From assembly GCA_911728435.2 (NCBI GenBank), contig OU452203.1, positions 21,516,134 through 21,580,133 on the forward strand: a stretch of DNA of 64,000 bases. The letters run 5' to 3'. The notes under the pieces were generated by a model. It saw only the letters and a list, made by a program, of their open reading frames with translations, searched no databases and was not told the DNA's origin. The stretch's first letter is position 1. The number at the start of each line of letters is the position of its first letter. The DNA comes from Apoderus coryli (Eukaryota; Arthropoda; Insecta; Coleoptera; Attelabidae). The translations under genes were made by a program, and so were the position numbers. Of this stretch, positions 13,010 to 22,359 are shown in pieces.

Positions 13010-13402
13010 AGTAGAGTGTATTAGCCGATTTTGGAATAGTCCCCCCACTCTTGTTTGTCACGTACGTGACAAACAAGAGTGGGGGGACTATTCCAAGATC
13101 GGCTTATATGTACATATGTCAAAAGCAATCCTTTCTCCTAATCATTTGAGAAACCCCATCCATTACGCAAGCCAATGGGTGTATCGAACAAATCATGAAT
13201 AAAGATGAGAGATCTAGAAACGGTTTATACTATATGTCAAAACTAAACAGCATGAATATAGATGGGGAGATCTAGAAACGGCTAATATATACTTATGCGT
13301 GTGTGTGTGAGTCAACTATATAAAGAAGAAAGAGAGGGTTGTAACAAATCATGAATAGAGATAGGAGATCTAGAAACGGCTTATACTAGCATATGTCAAA
13401 AA
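13010..13402 (+). repeat. Polinton left terminal inverted repeat, 393 bp
   Basis: It matches the reverse complement of 26891-27295 with small differences, from AGTAGAGTGTATTAGCC to the CATATGTCAAAAA block. It contains the 82-bp palindrome and iterated GAGATCTAGAAACGG motifs. On the left, a further partial repeat of the inner TIR unit follows (about 13403-13530, with a GT microsatellite at about 13457-13494). Confidence 0.93.
13023..13104. repeat. 82-bp palindrome (hairpin) in left TIR
   Basis: 41-bp arms are centred between 13063 and 13064 on CACGTACGTG, with a single mismatched pair (13030 with 13097). The arms include GGAATAGTCCCCCC and its complement. The same structure lies in the right TIR (27201-27282). 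It could extrude as a cruciform or fold as a hairpin in single-stranded DNA. Confidence 0.95.
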
Positions 13403-13440
13403 TACACACCATGAATATAGATGGGGAGATCTAGAAACGG
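13209..13440 (+). repeat. Iterated GAGATCTAGAAACGG motifs, left end
   Basis: Four copies at 13209-13223, 13267-13281, 13365-13379 and 13426-13440, each followed by CT or TT and an AT-rich TATA/ATAT run with CATATG. Three inverted counterparts lie at 26914-26928, 27022-27036 and 27083-27097. Their regular spacing suggests protein-binding iterons, perhaps for integrase or terminal protein; this is inferred. Confidence 0.75.
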
Positions 13441-13454
13441 CTAATATATACATA

Positions 13455-13494
<40 letters not shown>

Positions 13495-13571
13495 AACTAT
13501 ATAAAGAAGAAAGAGAGGGTTGCTAATGTGATTCCTTCTTTTTTAATAACACAAGTGAATGAATACGTTGG

Positions 13572-13579
13572 TATATAAA
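13572..13579 (+). promoter_or_regulatory. TATA box upstream of the 113-residue gene
   Basis: TATATAAA at 13572-13579, about 115 nt before the ATG at 13696, just inside the left TIR-derived repeats. Start of transcription would be expected near 13603. Confidence 0.55.
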
Positions 13580-13695
13580 AGAGTGTGTGGATTTCTCTTG
13601 ATTATTCTCAAGTTAGAAGCAAATCTTAGATTATCAACTATTTTAATTTGTTTAATAATATTAAGTGATATAAATTTTTTGTTCACATAATTAAA

Positions 13696-14037
13696 ATGGC
13701 GCTAGCAAGATCTGATTTGGATAGTATAAATGCATTACTAAATAACCAAACTCCTGTGAAAATGTTGACATCGTTGGAGATAAATAAACGATACCCAATG
13801 AAGAAAATTTCAAAGTCGCAAACAAAATACGGTCAGGCGATCTCAGCGATTATTTTTGACGATATTGAGAATTCTTGGGTAAAAGTATGGCTACCAAAAC
13901 GTTGTGTGGAACAATTGAGTGATCATATTCTGGAGGAGATGTGTCAATCAGAAAAGTATATTTTGAGTTACTTAGGACAACGAAATTGTGCTGGCAATAG
14001 ACTACAATCATTATTTATGTTTGATATAAATGTATAG
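13696..14037 (+). CDS. Small Polinton protein, OB-like/ssDNA-binding candidate
   Basis: 113 residues from the first ATG. The central block KISKSQTKYGQAISAIIF followed by VKVWLPKRCVEQL resembles a small conserved protein I associate with insect Polintons, which has a short beta-rich, OB-fold-like pattern and may bind single-stranded DNA. That assignment rests on recollection of the pattern and is uncertain. It is the first plus-strand gene inside the left end and has its own TATA box. The segment 14038-15067 after it holds no gene: it is AT-rich with two copies of TTTTTAGAGCCATCTGTTGG (about 14370 and 14540). Confidence 0.6.
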   Translation: MALARSDLDSINALLNNQTPVKMLTSLEINKRYPMKKISKSQTKYGQAISAIIFDDIENSWVKVWLPKRCVEQLSDHILEEMCQSEKYILSYLGQRNCAGNRLQSLFMFDINV

Positions 14038-15067
14038 CGGAATATTTAATCATAACTATAATTGAATAGTTTTAGTTTTAATTTAGTCTTTTTTTAATGT
14101 ATTTAGGTATACATGACTCCTCGCATGTGTCATATTATCGTGTATGTATTGCTTATTGTATTTTTGCAAAATGGATAATAATAATTAATTATAATAAATA
14201 AATCATAATTATGATTTAATTGTATTAAGTAAAAATATATAACAAAAATAAAAACACATATAATGAAAAATAATTGAACTTGTATTTATTTAATGCTAGC
14301 AAAATTACCAATTATCAAATAGAATATATATCCCCATCTTCATGTTAGTACCTATATCATTTTAATAAACATTTTTAGAGCCATCTGTTGGGGTTAATGT
14401 ATCCTTAAAATGTTTCCTTCATTCAACAAAAAAAAATATTCACAAAACAAATCAATAAATTTATTTTTATACGCCATCTACCTAGATTATATCAGATGTG
14501 TTGTAAAGTATTAGAAGAACCCGTTTTTTCTTGGAAATTATTTTTAGAGCCATCTGTTGGGTGAATGTTTGAAGAAATCGTTTTTTTGTATAGAGATATA
14601 GGTACCTAGTGGGTAATATACGTCGGATTTATTGATTTTTGTTTGTATTATGACACAAATAATGAGAGGCAAATTCAAATAAAATGAAACAATTTATTCA
14701 CATAATTGAAATCGAAAACATAAATTAAAAAAAAAAAAAACAATCAACTATTGCTAAATGCTAATAAATATATATAGTTACTAACAGACACTATTTTATC
14801 TAAAATTCATTATTAAAATTTATTATGAAAACATTAATGAAAAAAAAAATGAAATAACACAATATTAGTTAAGTATAAAACACAACGTCAGATATTGTTA
14901 ATAAATACACATACAAATTAGTAGACATAAATATTGATTATTCAAACATCTCTTAAAATTACTTTAAACTAAATAGTAAATGTGTTAAAATGGTTTAATT
15001 TACAATATATACATACATACACATATAATTAAATTAGAATTGAAAAATAAAACTAATTATGAACTAA

Positions 15068-15761
15068 TCAAGACATTTCTTCCACCATATTTAATAATAT
15101 TTTTAATCTCTCTTCTGGATTTATACTATAAAAAGCTATATCTTTATGCCCCCACGGAATTGATTTTGTGCTATTCGGAATTAAAAATCTTTTATCATCT
15201 TTGTGTGATAGAGCAATTTTATTAATTGTTTCGGTATATACATCGTGTAACGTACTCTTAAATGAATTCATTTTGCGAAATATATACCCACCTGTGGTGA
15301 CTATTTTATTATAGTCTTCAATAGACAATGTTTTATTTACAATAGATTTTTTAACCCCTTTCGCTCGTTTCAATTCCGTGTTCTGAGTTTTAATACAGTA
15401 TGCTTTAGCCCCAGTTCCGAAAAAAGATAGGATTGGGTCATTGGGATATTCATCTTTAAATCTCCCTATGATTGATTCTGTGACTGGCATATTTAAAGAG
15501 TTTTGTGTATTATAATTGGATGTATCGAAATGGTGTGTATTCTCTTTCATGAAATCGTAAAAGTTTTCTTCCGCTTTGAATACAAGAGAGTCTGTGTCGG
15601 TATATAATAAATTAATTTTCTCACCAAAATTTTTTTTTTAAGACGTCGTAGAAGAAACCATACACAACCGTTTTGGATAGATCTAATATAGAAAATCCTA
15701 GATATATTGGTTTATCATATAAAATCTTTAATTTGCCCATGTGAATTGCTACCAGGTTTTC
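15068..15761 (-). pseudogene. polB: Protein-primed DNA polymerase B, C-terminal remnant
   Basis: Only the C-terminal part of the family-B, protein-primed polymerase remains. The minus strand enters just after a TAG (15762-15764) with a block around KPIYLGFSILDLSK. It then shifts frame at an A10 run (T-run 15630-15639) before the catalytic C-motif YTDTDS (about 15590-15605) and the thumb/C-terminus, including FFGTGAKAYC and RAKGVKKS. The frame at 15068-15550 is the open tail. The N-terminal terminal-protein region, the exonuclease and polymerase motifs A and B are absent; a full gene would need about 2.5-3 kb more. The deletion joins almost directly to the coiled-coil gene (stop at 15904). The element therefore cannot copy itself with its own polymerase. 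Confidence 0.9.
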
Positions 15762-15903
15762 CTAGCAATTAGTATCGATAATTTATTTTAAAGAAAAAAA
15801 ACGAATTATTTAACTATATAAACGTGCACACATTATATTTATTCAAAATAAAAAAATAAAAAGAATACATAAAAAATTAAAAAAATAAAAAACATGAAAT
15901 AAT

Positions 15904-16593
15904 CTAATTATTGACCCCCCTCGATGTTATGGTGCGGGTATCCCAAACAGCAACCATTTCCAAATCGCGAAGCTCCAATTGATGCACATTATAGCGTAGT
16001 TTTTCAATATTACCCCGTACATCCTCCAACAGCTCTGATTTAGAACGCACTTTTTGTTGACTAGCCCGAAATTGGGCCTCTAAAGCCGCTGACTCCTTGT
16101 TTAATTGCTCCAATTCTGTTGTTATTGAAGAAATTTTGTTTTCTTTCTCAACTAGCTCCATCATTGCGTCTGAGTGCTTTTTGTTTAGGTCTACAACCAT
16201 TTTTTTAAACACAGACATGTTATTACTAAAACTCTGCGAACACGTATCCTCTACTTCAACGGGTTCCAATAATTTCATTTTTTTCCCATATGATTGTTGT
16301 GTGTGCTGAATGGGGTTCGAATGACTCAGCGGATTAGGAATCGGCATTGGTGGTATTATTTGCATATCCTGCAATATTCGTAGATTCGGGGGATTCTGCG
16401 TTGTGTTGTGTTTCTTTTGGCGACTGCTTGACGGTCTTGGAGCAATTTTGCGATTTGCGCTTACTTTTTTCTTTTCAACAACACGAGGTTGTATTAGCTC
16501 AATGTCGACTGATGAAGATGAAGTCGTAGGTATATCTTTCAGATAATCATCTAACGCTGCGTTTATTTCTAAATCACTCAATTCACAATACAT
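15904..16593 (-). CDS. Polinton protein with C-terminal coiled coil, function unknown
   Basis: 229 residues. An acidic N-terminus (CELSDLEINAALDDYL) is followed by a basic, proline-rich disordered middle (about residues 45-100, with RPSSSRQKKH). A long heptad-like coiled coil then covers about 125-215 (VVDLNKKHSDAMMELVEKE and following). No catalytic motif seen. It reads in the same direction as polB, integrase and ATPase. A scaffold, terminal-protein partner or DNA-binding role is possible, but I do not recognise the family. Confidence 0.7.
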   Translation of the reverse strand: MYCELSDLEINAALDDYLKDIPTTSSSSVDIELIQPRVVEKKKVSANRKIAPRPSSSRQKKHNTTQNPPNLRILQDMQIIPPMPIPNPLSHSNPIQHTQQSYGKKMKLLEPVEVEDTCSQSFSNNMSVFKKMVVDLNKKHSDAMMELVEKENKISSITTELEQLNKESAALEAQFRASQQKVRSKSELLEDVRGNIEKLRYNVHQLELRDLEMVAVWDTRTITSRGVNN

Positions 16594-17110
16594 AATTTCG
16601 GTAGTTGCACAACTTTTGAAAAAATTTTGGAAAATATATCTATTAAAATAGACACGTTTTTAATACTGAATAACGAATAATGTAAAATATAGTTTACTTA
16701 AACAATAGACTCAATATTATGTGGAATAGCGGGTCTTTGTGTTGATATAAATACGATTTTCAAAGCCACAGGGGGGTGGACTTTTGTTTTTTAGAATCTT
16801 AAAATCTTTGTCATTTCTCACAACCAATCTCTTTCCCCGAATTCGGTAAATCCGACAACACGATGGTAGGGATATTTACGTTTATTTTATTATATTTTAC
16901 ATCCGACCAATGACGTGTTTCTGCTCCTTTATTTTTTCTTTCATGTTTTTCTAGGGTCTTTTATGTCGATACGTGGGCGTATTTTTTACAATTTTAGTGT
17001 CGTATTTCAAATATATTTGTGGTCAGTTACATGTTTTTGCTAATATTAACAACTTGAAAATTTCAACTTAAATTTAGCTCAGTGTGTATAGAATTAAAAA
17101 ATAATTTAAA

Positions 17111-17768
17111 ATGAATTCGAAACATATTCGCAGATTAACTAGAATTTGTGCATTAGAGACATTGCTGTTACATGTAAGTAAATATAATTTCTTTTCACAC
17201 ATTATGGTTCTCAAATGTGTTTTTGTTTTTTTGTCTAGTAATAATTATCATATCACTAATAAGTTTGAAAATTTTGTTGTTATAGTCCGAAACAAGCGAT
17301 AGTGATGATGATGACAATCCTCAGGAGGGTGGTATTGAAAATAACCACAACCCTGATGATGAAGAAGTCGTGGATAGTGACCCTGACGAGGGTATTGTAG
17401 ACGAGCATCATGTAGTGGAGGAGCGTCGTGAGAAAGTTCTGACACCTAGTACGAACAATCCTCGAAGTTGTAGGAGCTATTCCTACACAAAAATATTTAC
17501 AAAAAATGGATTTAATGATAATGTATACTATCAATTCAAATCTTTCAACCTATGTTACGAATGCTATCAGGTGTATATAGCAGAATATACGGACACCGAT
17601 GATCCTGCAGGGATGTGGCGGCGGTACGCAAAACATATACACCACGACATTCATACGGAGCAGTATCCGCTTAGACATAGGGCTTTTTGTGACGTTTGTG
17701 ATTCGAGATTGTGGACTTCTCGTGATATAAACATATGTTTAACTTGCACACCAAAACATAATAGCTAA
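17111..17768 (+). CDS. Spliced Polinton gene with three CxxC pairs, function unknown
   Basis: Exon 1 (17111-17173) encodes 21 residues and ends at a consensus donor GTAAGT. The intron is 17174-17285 (112 bp) and ends TTGTTATAG. Exon 2 (17286-17768) continues in the same frame, giving 181 residues. After the junction comes a very acidic stretch (SETSDSDDDDNPQ; later DPDEGIVDEHH). The C-terminal half has CYEC, CDVC and CLTC pairs plus several His (HIHHDIH), a pattern typical of structural zinc binding. The alternative, unspliced start inside exon 2 lacks an ATG, which supports splicing. It reads opposite to its neighbours. Role unknown; a zinc-binding regulatory protein is a guess. Nothing is seen in 17769-18119 apart from AT-rich sequence. 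Confidence 0.7.
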
Positions 17769-18119
17769 GTGTGTGTAATGAGTGTTTAATTAGTAATAGT
17801 ATGATGCATTTTGTAGTTAGATTTAGAATAATGTGTAATTATGCTTATTGATAATGCATTAATTAATTTATAGAATATTGAGTTAGATTAGTAATTAGAT
17901 TAAATTTTATAGTAATACGTGTATTTATTTAATTTTAATGTAATATATTTAAATACTATATATTATAATAAACTTAAGAAAATTGTATACATAATGTTTG
18001 TAATTTTATTTAAATATTTTTATTTATTCGTCCAACATTTGTTTTCTTTTTTTATTTTTATTAAAAATATATTTTGTGAATACTACATTGGGTTTTTTTT
18101 TTTTTATATATATATATAG

Positions 18120-19043
18120 TTATTGGAGCATGTCATTTTTGTGTATCCAGCTGTTGTGTGTGCTATTAAAACCAAACCATTTTACTAGGATTCTGTCACC
18201 ACGTTTTCTCACAACTTTTTCGATTAAATAGTTGTCTGGATTTTTTGTTTTCAATAGTTCATATTCATAAAAACAACCTTGTATTGGAACCCCATTCATA
18301 TCATGTAAATAATAAGTGGTTGGTATAGATTTTCGCACTTTTACAATTTTAAAAAGTTCCACAGTCCAATTAAAAAAATAGCCCTTCTCAAAAAGATGTT
18401 TATATTTCGAAATTCGCACGATGTCATTTGTTTTAAATTTTGGTTTTTTTACACGTTCACGTCGTTGGATATAAGCTGGAATTTTCGTTGAGGGTAGAAC
18501 AGAGGCGGGGGCGAAACCAGTTGTTCTATGTATTCGATTATTATATGTTTTTACAATATCGTCCAATATATCAGTCCATACATATTTTCCCCTGAACGAG
18601 AATTGTTTATACAACCAATTTTTCAATGTTCTAATGACACGTTCAACAATGGCTGCCTTCTTTGTACTAAAGACTGAATAATGATGTATTTTATTTGATT
18701 TCATTAATTGCGAGAAGTGTTTATTGTAAAATTCTGTGCCATTGTCTGTCTGTATGTACTTAGGTAATTCCTTCTTATGCATACCGTTTAAAATTTCTCT
18801 CATTTTATTGCATACTTCAACACCTGTTTTATTTTTTAATGCTTTCACCCACACAAATTTTGAAAAACAATTGATAACTACAAGAATATACTTATATCCA
18901 TTATTAATACTAGCGTATTGCTGAATGTCTGCTAAATCAAGCTGCCAAAGATCTGCATAACCAACAATATTTATTCTTCTACGTCGAAAATTTCGACGTG
19001 CACCCCTATGAATTTCATTTACAATACTCAATTTGGTGCTCAT
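18120..19043 (-). CDS. INT: Polinton retroviral-like integrase with chromodomain
   Basis: 307 residues. A basic N-terminus (RRNFRRRR) precedes the RNase H-like rve core. Acidic residues are D36 (WQLDLAD), D100 (QTDNGTEF) and E134 (AAIVERVIRTLK), so the DDE triad is complete, with 33 residues between the second and third as in other Polinton integrases. The C-terminus (about 260-305) is a chromodomain-like module with VKWFGF and a conserved Trp (NSWIHK). It would catalyse insertion of the linear element and produce the 6-bp target duplication seen at the ends. The ORF is open. Confidence 0.94.
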   Translation of the reverse strand: MSTKLSIVNEIHRGARRNFRRRRINIVGYADLWQLDLADIQQYASINNGYKYILVVINCFSKFVWVKALKNKTGVEVCNKMREILNGMHKKELPKYIQTDNGTEFYNKHFSQLMKSNKIHHYSVFSTKKAAIVERVIRTLKNWLYKQFSFRGKYVWTDILDDIVKTYNNRIHRTTGFAPASVLPSTKIPAYIQRRERVKKPKFKTNDIVRISKYKHLFEKGYFFNWTVELFKIVKVRKSIPTTYYLHDMNGVPIQGCFYEYELLKTKNPDNYLIEKVVRKRGDRILVKWFGFNSTHNSWIHKNDMLQ

Positions 19044-19248
19044 TACTAATTAGGAATCAGTGGTATACTATCTCGCCCCTATACATTCTGTTTATTTATA
19101 TATAACTAGACGAATATATAAATATGATTATATCACTATAATAAATAAATAAATGAAACAATTAAATTTATATTATATAATTATGTTTTATTTTTTTCAA
19201 TTATTTTTTAACTAAATCAACACAACTTTTTTTTTTTTTTTTTAATTA

Positions 19249-19722
19249 TTATTCAATACATTTATTTTTTTTATTTGTTTTATCAACTCTAACACGAGCG
19301 GAATTAATATAATTTTCCAATGCATCTAATCTATTTATAATGGATTCATCTAATATTTTCGGATTCATTTCTTTGATTGTCTTAATCTCATTATCAATAT
19401 ACGTCTTCATTTGAATGACTAATTCACCAATACGTTGGTGAACGTGTTCACCAACATATTTTTTTGTATTATCCAACGTGATATCTTCAGACGTCTTTAA
19501 TATATTCAAAATACCAGTAATCGCTGTTGTTATGTGCTTGTCAACATATCTTCGAGTTGCTGCATCACTATCATTAAACGGTTCGGCAATATTACATATT
19601 CGTCTATTTTCAAGATCAAAATGTTGATCATTAGTCAATTTAAATCCAACACCAGGTCGACCCCGTTGCATTGTAAAATTTTTTATTTTTTTTCGACCAA
19701 ATTTATCAACACTTCTCTCCAT
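19249..19722 (-). CDS. Fibre-like Polinton protein
   Basis: 157 residues. The N-terminal half has GVGFKLTNDQHFDLENRRIC followed by NIAEPFNDSDAATRRYVDKH. The pattern (…RI.N.A.P….DAAT..YVD) is widespread at the start of phage and virus fibre proteins. The rest is predicted helical (ITTAITGILNILK, DALENYINSARV). I infer a trimeric spike or fibre component attached to the capsid vertex. No knob domain is visible, so it is short. It lies between integrase and the DUF8207-like gene and shares their direction. Confidence 0.6.
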   Translation of the reverse strand: MERSVDKFGRKKIKNFTMQRGRPGVGFKLTNDQHFDLENRRICNIAEPFNDSDAATRRYVDKHITTAITGILNILKTSEDITLDNTKKYVGEHVHQRIGELVIQMKTYIDNEIKTIKEMNPKILDESIINRLDALENYINSARVRVDKTNKKNKCIE

Positions 19723-19777
19723 GACAACTACTAATTATATATTAAATTGTTTTTTAACGAACACTTTTAACGTAAAT

Positions 19778-20644
19778 TCAATGAATAATACCACCCTCCC
19801 TTAGCTCTTCAATTATTGATAATATTTCATTATCTAAACCCGTGTTTCCCGCTAATTTTGAACTATAAAGCAATTGTAAACGGGTAATAAGTTCATTTGG
19901 GTTGTTCCAATATACGTAATCTATTCGTTTTGTATTGAAACACTTTTGTGATGGCAACAGCGAACCACCTGATGTATGTGCGATTGGTTCTAAAATTTTT
20001 GTATTGCGAAGACCGTCTCTTTTTTGTCTTACTAACGGTTCTATAATTTCCCGAAACTTTCGACTCCGCGTTATATTCAGTCCGAGTTCGCGGTTATAAT
20101 CTTTATATGGAGCCTGAGTTAATTCTAATAATTCACGATAAGTATTTTTTGTTATATTATTTAAACCCTGACCCAATTCTAGGTATGGGTATTTTAAAAA
20201 TAGAACGTTAAAAAACTCATCACCACCGTCAAAAGTTGCTATTTTTTTACGATTCATCCATACAGAAATATGTTTCATCTGAGGGAATGTCACTTCGCAA
20301 TTACCCATGAAGAATTTCTTGTTTATATCATCCGTATAAACCCCATATATATAATCATATTCTCCGCTATTGCTAATCACACTTTTTAAATGTTTTGGTA
20401 ATAGTTCGCCAATTCTATTATCCGATTGTTCAACGTGTTCAACGTTTATTTGGGGTGTTGTCGCATTTGGTGCCGTTGAACCGATTGTATTAAGCGACTT
20501 TGTAATTGGCTCATACAACTCCTCTAGAATTCTCGTCTGCTCCACTTGATTGTTATGTAAAGATTTATACTTTTTTCGAACTGATTCCGTCGCATCAATT
20601 AATTTCTGTTTTAAATCAATCTTATTTTGAATATCCTCAGACAT
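19778..20644 (-). CDS. DUF8207-like conserved Polinton protein
   Basis: 288 residues from the ATG at 20644 (MSEDIQN); an upstream in-frame ATG would add 12 hydrophobic residues and is less likely. An N-terminal helical segment (about 1-60) is followed by a central block with YDYIYGVY, FMGNCEVTF and GGDEFFNVLFLKYPYLELG. The C-terminus has YVYWNNPNELITRLQLL and AGNTGLDNEILSIIEELREG, the conserved signature I associate with DUF8207 proteins of insect Polintons. Biochemical function unknown. The gene adjoins the ATPase and probably takes part in virion assembly; that is inference. Confidence 0.75.
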   Translation of the reverse strand: MSEDIQNKIDLKQKLIDATESVRKKYKSLHNNQVEQTRILEELYEPITKSLNTIGSTAPNATTPQINVEHVEQSDNRIGELLPKHLKSVISNSGEYDYIYGVYTDDINKKFFMGNCEVTFPQMKHISVWMNRKKIATFDGGDEFFNVLFLKYPYLELGQGLNNITKNTYRELLELTQAPYKDYNRELGLNITRSRKFREIIEPLVRQKRDGLRNTKILEPIAHTSGGSLLPSQKCFNTKRIDYVYWNNPNELITRLQLLYSSKLAGNTGLDNEILSIIEELREGGIIH

Positions 20645-20729
20645 TATAACATAACATTCATGAATAAGTAAAAATAACAATAATAAAGTTTTTTATTCGA
20701 TGGTTGATTGAATAATGAGCATTTTGAAT

Positions 20730-21425
20730 TTATTGCAGGCATATATAATTATCCAATCCTTTTCGATATCGGCCCTGATTTAATGAACTATCTTTATCGA
20801 TTACAAGAAATCCAAAATCTTCATTCCAACAAAGTTTGCATATTTGCGCGAATTGTGTAAATTCCATGTCTGGATTGACGTGATCACTATATATATGTCG
20901 GAGATTTGTTTCATCCTGTGTGAAGATTATTAGAAAGTTGGAATTTTCCCGAATTAATTGTTTCGACACTTTAGAATAGCCTTGAGATAGAAAAAAAACA
21001 TCAATATTCTTATGACGCGAAATACAAAAGTATTCTCGAATTACATCCTGTTTCTCACATATAACATCGTCAAATATAAATACAGAATCTGCTTTTGCTT
21101 CTAATGGTGGAATTACAGATTCATTATTATTAAAAGTGAAGTAACCAAGACCGTTTATTGGTGCAACAACTTCAGCCAAATACCTGTATTTACTCTGGAA
21201 TAATGTTTTCGTATATATGTAGATATTCTTAAAATGTAAACCGTTGGGGTGTGTTAATAAAGAAATCATAACAGCGGTTTTCCCAGTATTGCTTCTACCA
21301 ATGATCAAGCCCCGTATTGTATTCGGTAGTAACGGTCCGTGGCGTTTAATTTCATTTGCCGTAGTATTATTTGAAAAATCAAAATTTTCTACTTTGAAAT
21401 TTTGATCTTGTTTAATGAGCCTCAT
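20730..21425 (-). CDS. A32/FtsK-HerA-type packaging ATPase
   Basis: 231 residues from ATG at 21425; a GTG two codons earlier is not needed. Walker A is GRSNTGKT (about residues 43-50) and Walker B is VFIFDDV (about 114-121), followed by the sensor-like FFLSQGYSK. This is the family of Polinton, adintovirus and NCLDV genome-packaging ATPases that pump DNA into the capsid. It is divergent with the PLA2/pVI gene; the 46-bp gap (21426-21471) must hold both start regions. The ORF is intact and both nucleotide-binding motifs look functional. Confidence 0.92.
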   Translation of the reverse strand: MRLIKQDQNFKVENFDFSNNTTANEIKRHGPLLPNTIRGLIIGRSNTGKTAVMISLLTHPNGLHFKNIYIYTKTLFQSKYRYLAEVVAPINGLGYFTFNNNESVIPPLEAKADSVFIFDDVICEKQDVIREYFCISRHKNIDVFFLSQGYSKVSKQLIRENSNFLIIFTQDETNLRHIYSDHVNPDMEFTQFAQICKLCWNEDFGFLVIDKDSSLNQGRYRKGLDNYICLQ

Positions 21426-21471
21426 TATCACATATAAGAATGTAAATTATTAACTGGTTTATGTTATTTTT

Positions 21472-22359
21472 ATGGCCTCTGTGGAGCTAGATAGACGTGT
21501 TATCAAACAAAGTCAACGAAAAACTGGCGCAGGTATTATAAACTCGTTAATTAATAATACCCCAATCGAACTCCATATACCTGGTTATCAATATTGTGGA
21601 GTCGGAACGAAATTACGGAAAAGACTGTTAAGAGGTGATTCAGGAGTTAATTCTCTAGATAAACTATGTAAAACACACGACATAGCGTATGCAAATAGTA
21701 ATCATTTAAGTGAACGTCATAGAGCAGATAAAATCCTGGAAGATGGTGCTTGGGAATTAACTAAATCAAAGCAGATACCTGTGAATGAGAGAGCACATTC
21801 GTGGTTAGTAACAAACATTATTAAAACAAAAAGAAAGCTTGGATTAGGTATGAGGACTCCGTGTGTTACTCCTAAAAAAACGAGTGGATGTAAAAGAAAC
21901 CGTTGTAATAGACGTAAAAATAATAAAAAACGTATAACATTTGTTGGTGGTGTTTTAAAAAATATTAGACAATCTATTAAAAAAACGACTTGTGTGAAAA
22001 ATAAAAAGAATAATGCTTTATCGGTTGCAAAAATAGCGTTAAAATGTGCTCGAAAATATGTTAAAGACATGGGAGGAAAAGAAAAAATTAAGACACCACA
22101 CATTATATCTATACCAAAAATTGGAGGTGTTTTGCCATTGATCCCCATTTTTGCAGGATTGTCGGCATTAGGTAGTTTGGCTGGTGGTGCTGCAGGAATT
22201 GTAAGAGCTGTGAATGCTACAAAAAATTCAAAGGAGCAGATAACAAACAACAAACATCGAAATAAATCAAATGCTCCGACAATCGTTGGAAGTGGATTAC
22301 TACTCAAAAAACACCGCAATGGATTTGGATTATATTTAAAAAATCAAAAAAACTTGTAA
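21472..22359 (+). CDS. PLA2-like domain fused to pVI-like minor capsid protein
   Basis: 295 residues. An N-terminal phospholipase A2-like domain (about 33-75) has the calcium-loop pattern YQYCGVGT and the catalytic His-Asp in KTHDIAY (H69, D70). A strongly basic middle (about 120-200) follows. The C-terminus has a hydrophobic stretch around IPIFAGLSALGSLAGGAAG, resembling the membrane-active and core-associated minor capsid proteins of adenovirus-like viruses. The PLA2 fold is used by parvoviruses to breach endosomes, so a membrane-penetration role at entry is inferred. The ORF ends GLYLKNQKNL immediately after a slippery heptamer (22347-22353); the protease follows in the -1 frame. First gene of the plus-strand capsid cluster. 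Confidence 0.88.
   Translation: MASVELDRRVIKQSQRKTGAGIINSLINNTPIELHIPGYQYCGVGTKLRKRLLRGDSGVNSLDKLCKTHDIAYANSNHLSERHRADKILEDGAWELTKSKQIPVNERAHSWLVTNIIKTKRKLGLGMRTPCVTPKKTSGCKRNRCNRRKNNKKRITFVGGVLKNIRQSIKKTTCVKNKKNNALSVAKIALKCARKYVKDMGGKEKIKTPHIISIPKIGGVLPLIPIFAGLSALGSLAGGAAGIVRAVNATKNSKEQITNNKHRNKSNAPTIVGSGLLLKKHRNGFGLYLKNQKNL
22347..22353 (+). promoter_or_regulatory. Candidate -1 ribosomal frameshift site (A AAA AAC)
   Basis: The heptamer is in the correct phase of the PLA2/pVI frame, and the zero-frame stop comes two codons later (22357-22359). After 8 nt, CCTCTACCAC (22362-22371) is perfectly complementary to GTGGTAGAGG (22516-22525), a possible 10-bp stem with a 144-nt loop. The downstream -1 frame is the protease, which lacks an ATG. 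The heptamer type is a known efficient slippery sequence in retroviral gag-pro. Confidence 0.65.

Noticed and set aside
15040..15225. Plus-strand 61-codon ORF in the polymerase region
   Set aside because: Overlaps the antisense polB remnant, whose motifs are clear; a shadow.
19249..19722. Firm call as an adenovirus-type fibre with knob
   Set aside because: Only the N-terminal anchor-like pattern and helices are visible; no knob, so the call was kept tentative.
21717..22319. 200-codon minus-strand ORF across the PLA2/pVI gene
   Set aside because: Hydrophobic shadow of the Lys/Ala-rich plus-strand gene; the plus strand holds the recognisable PLA2 motifs.
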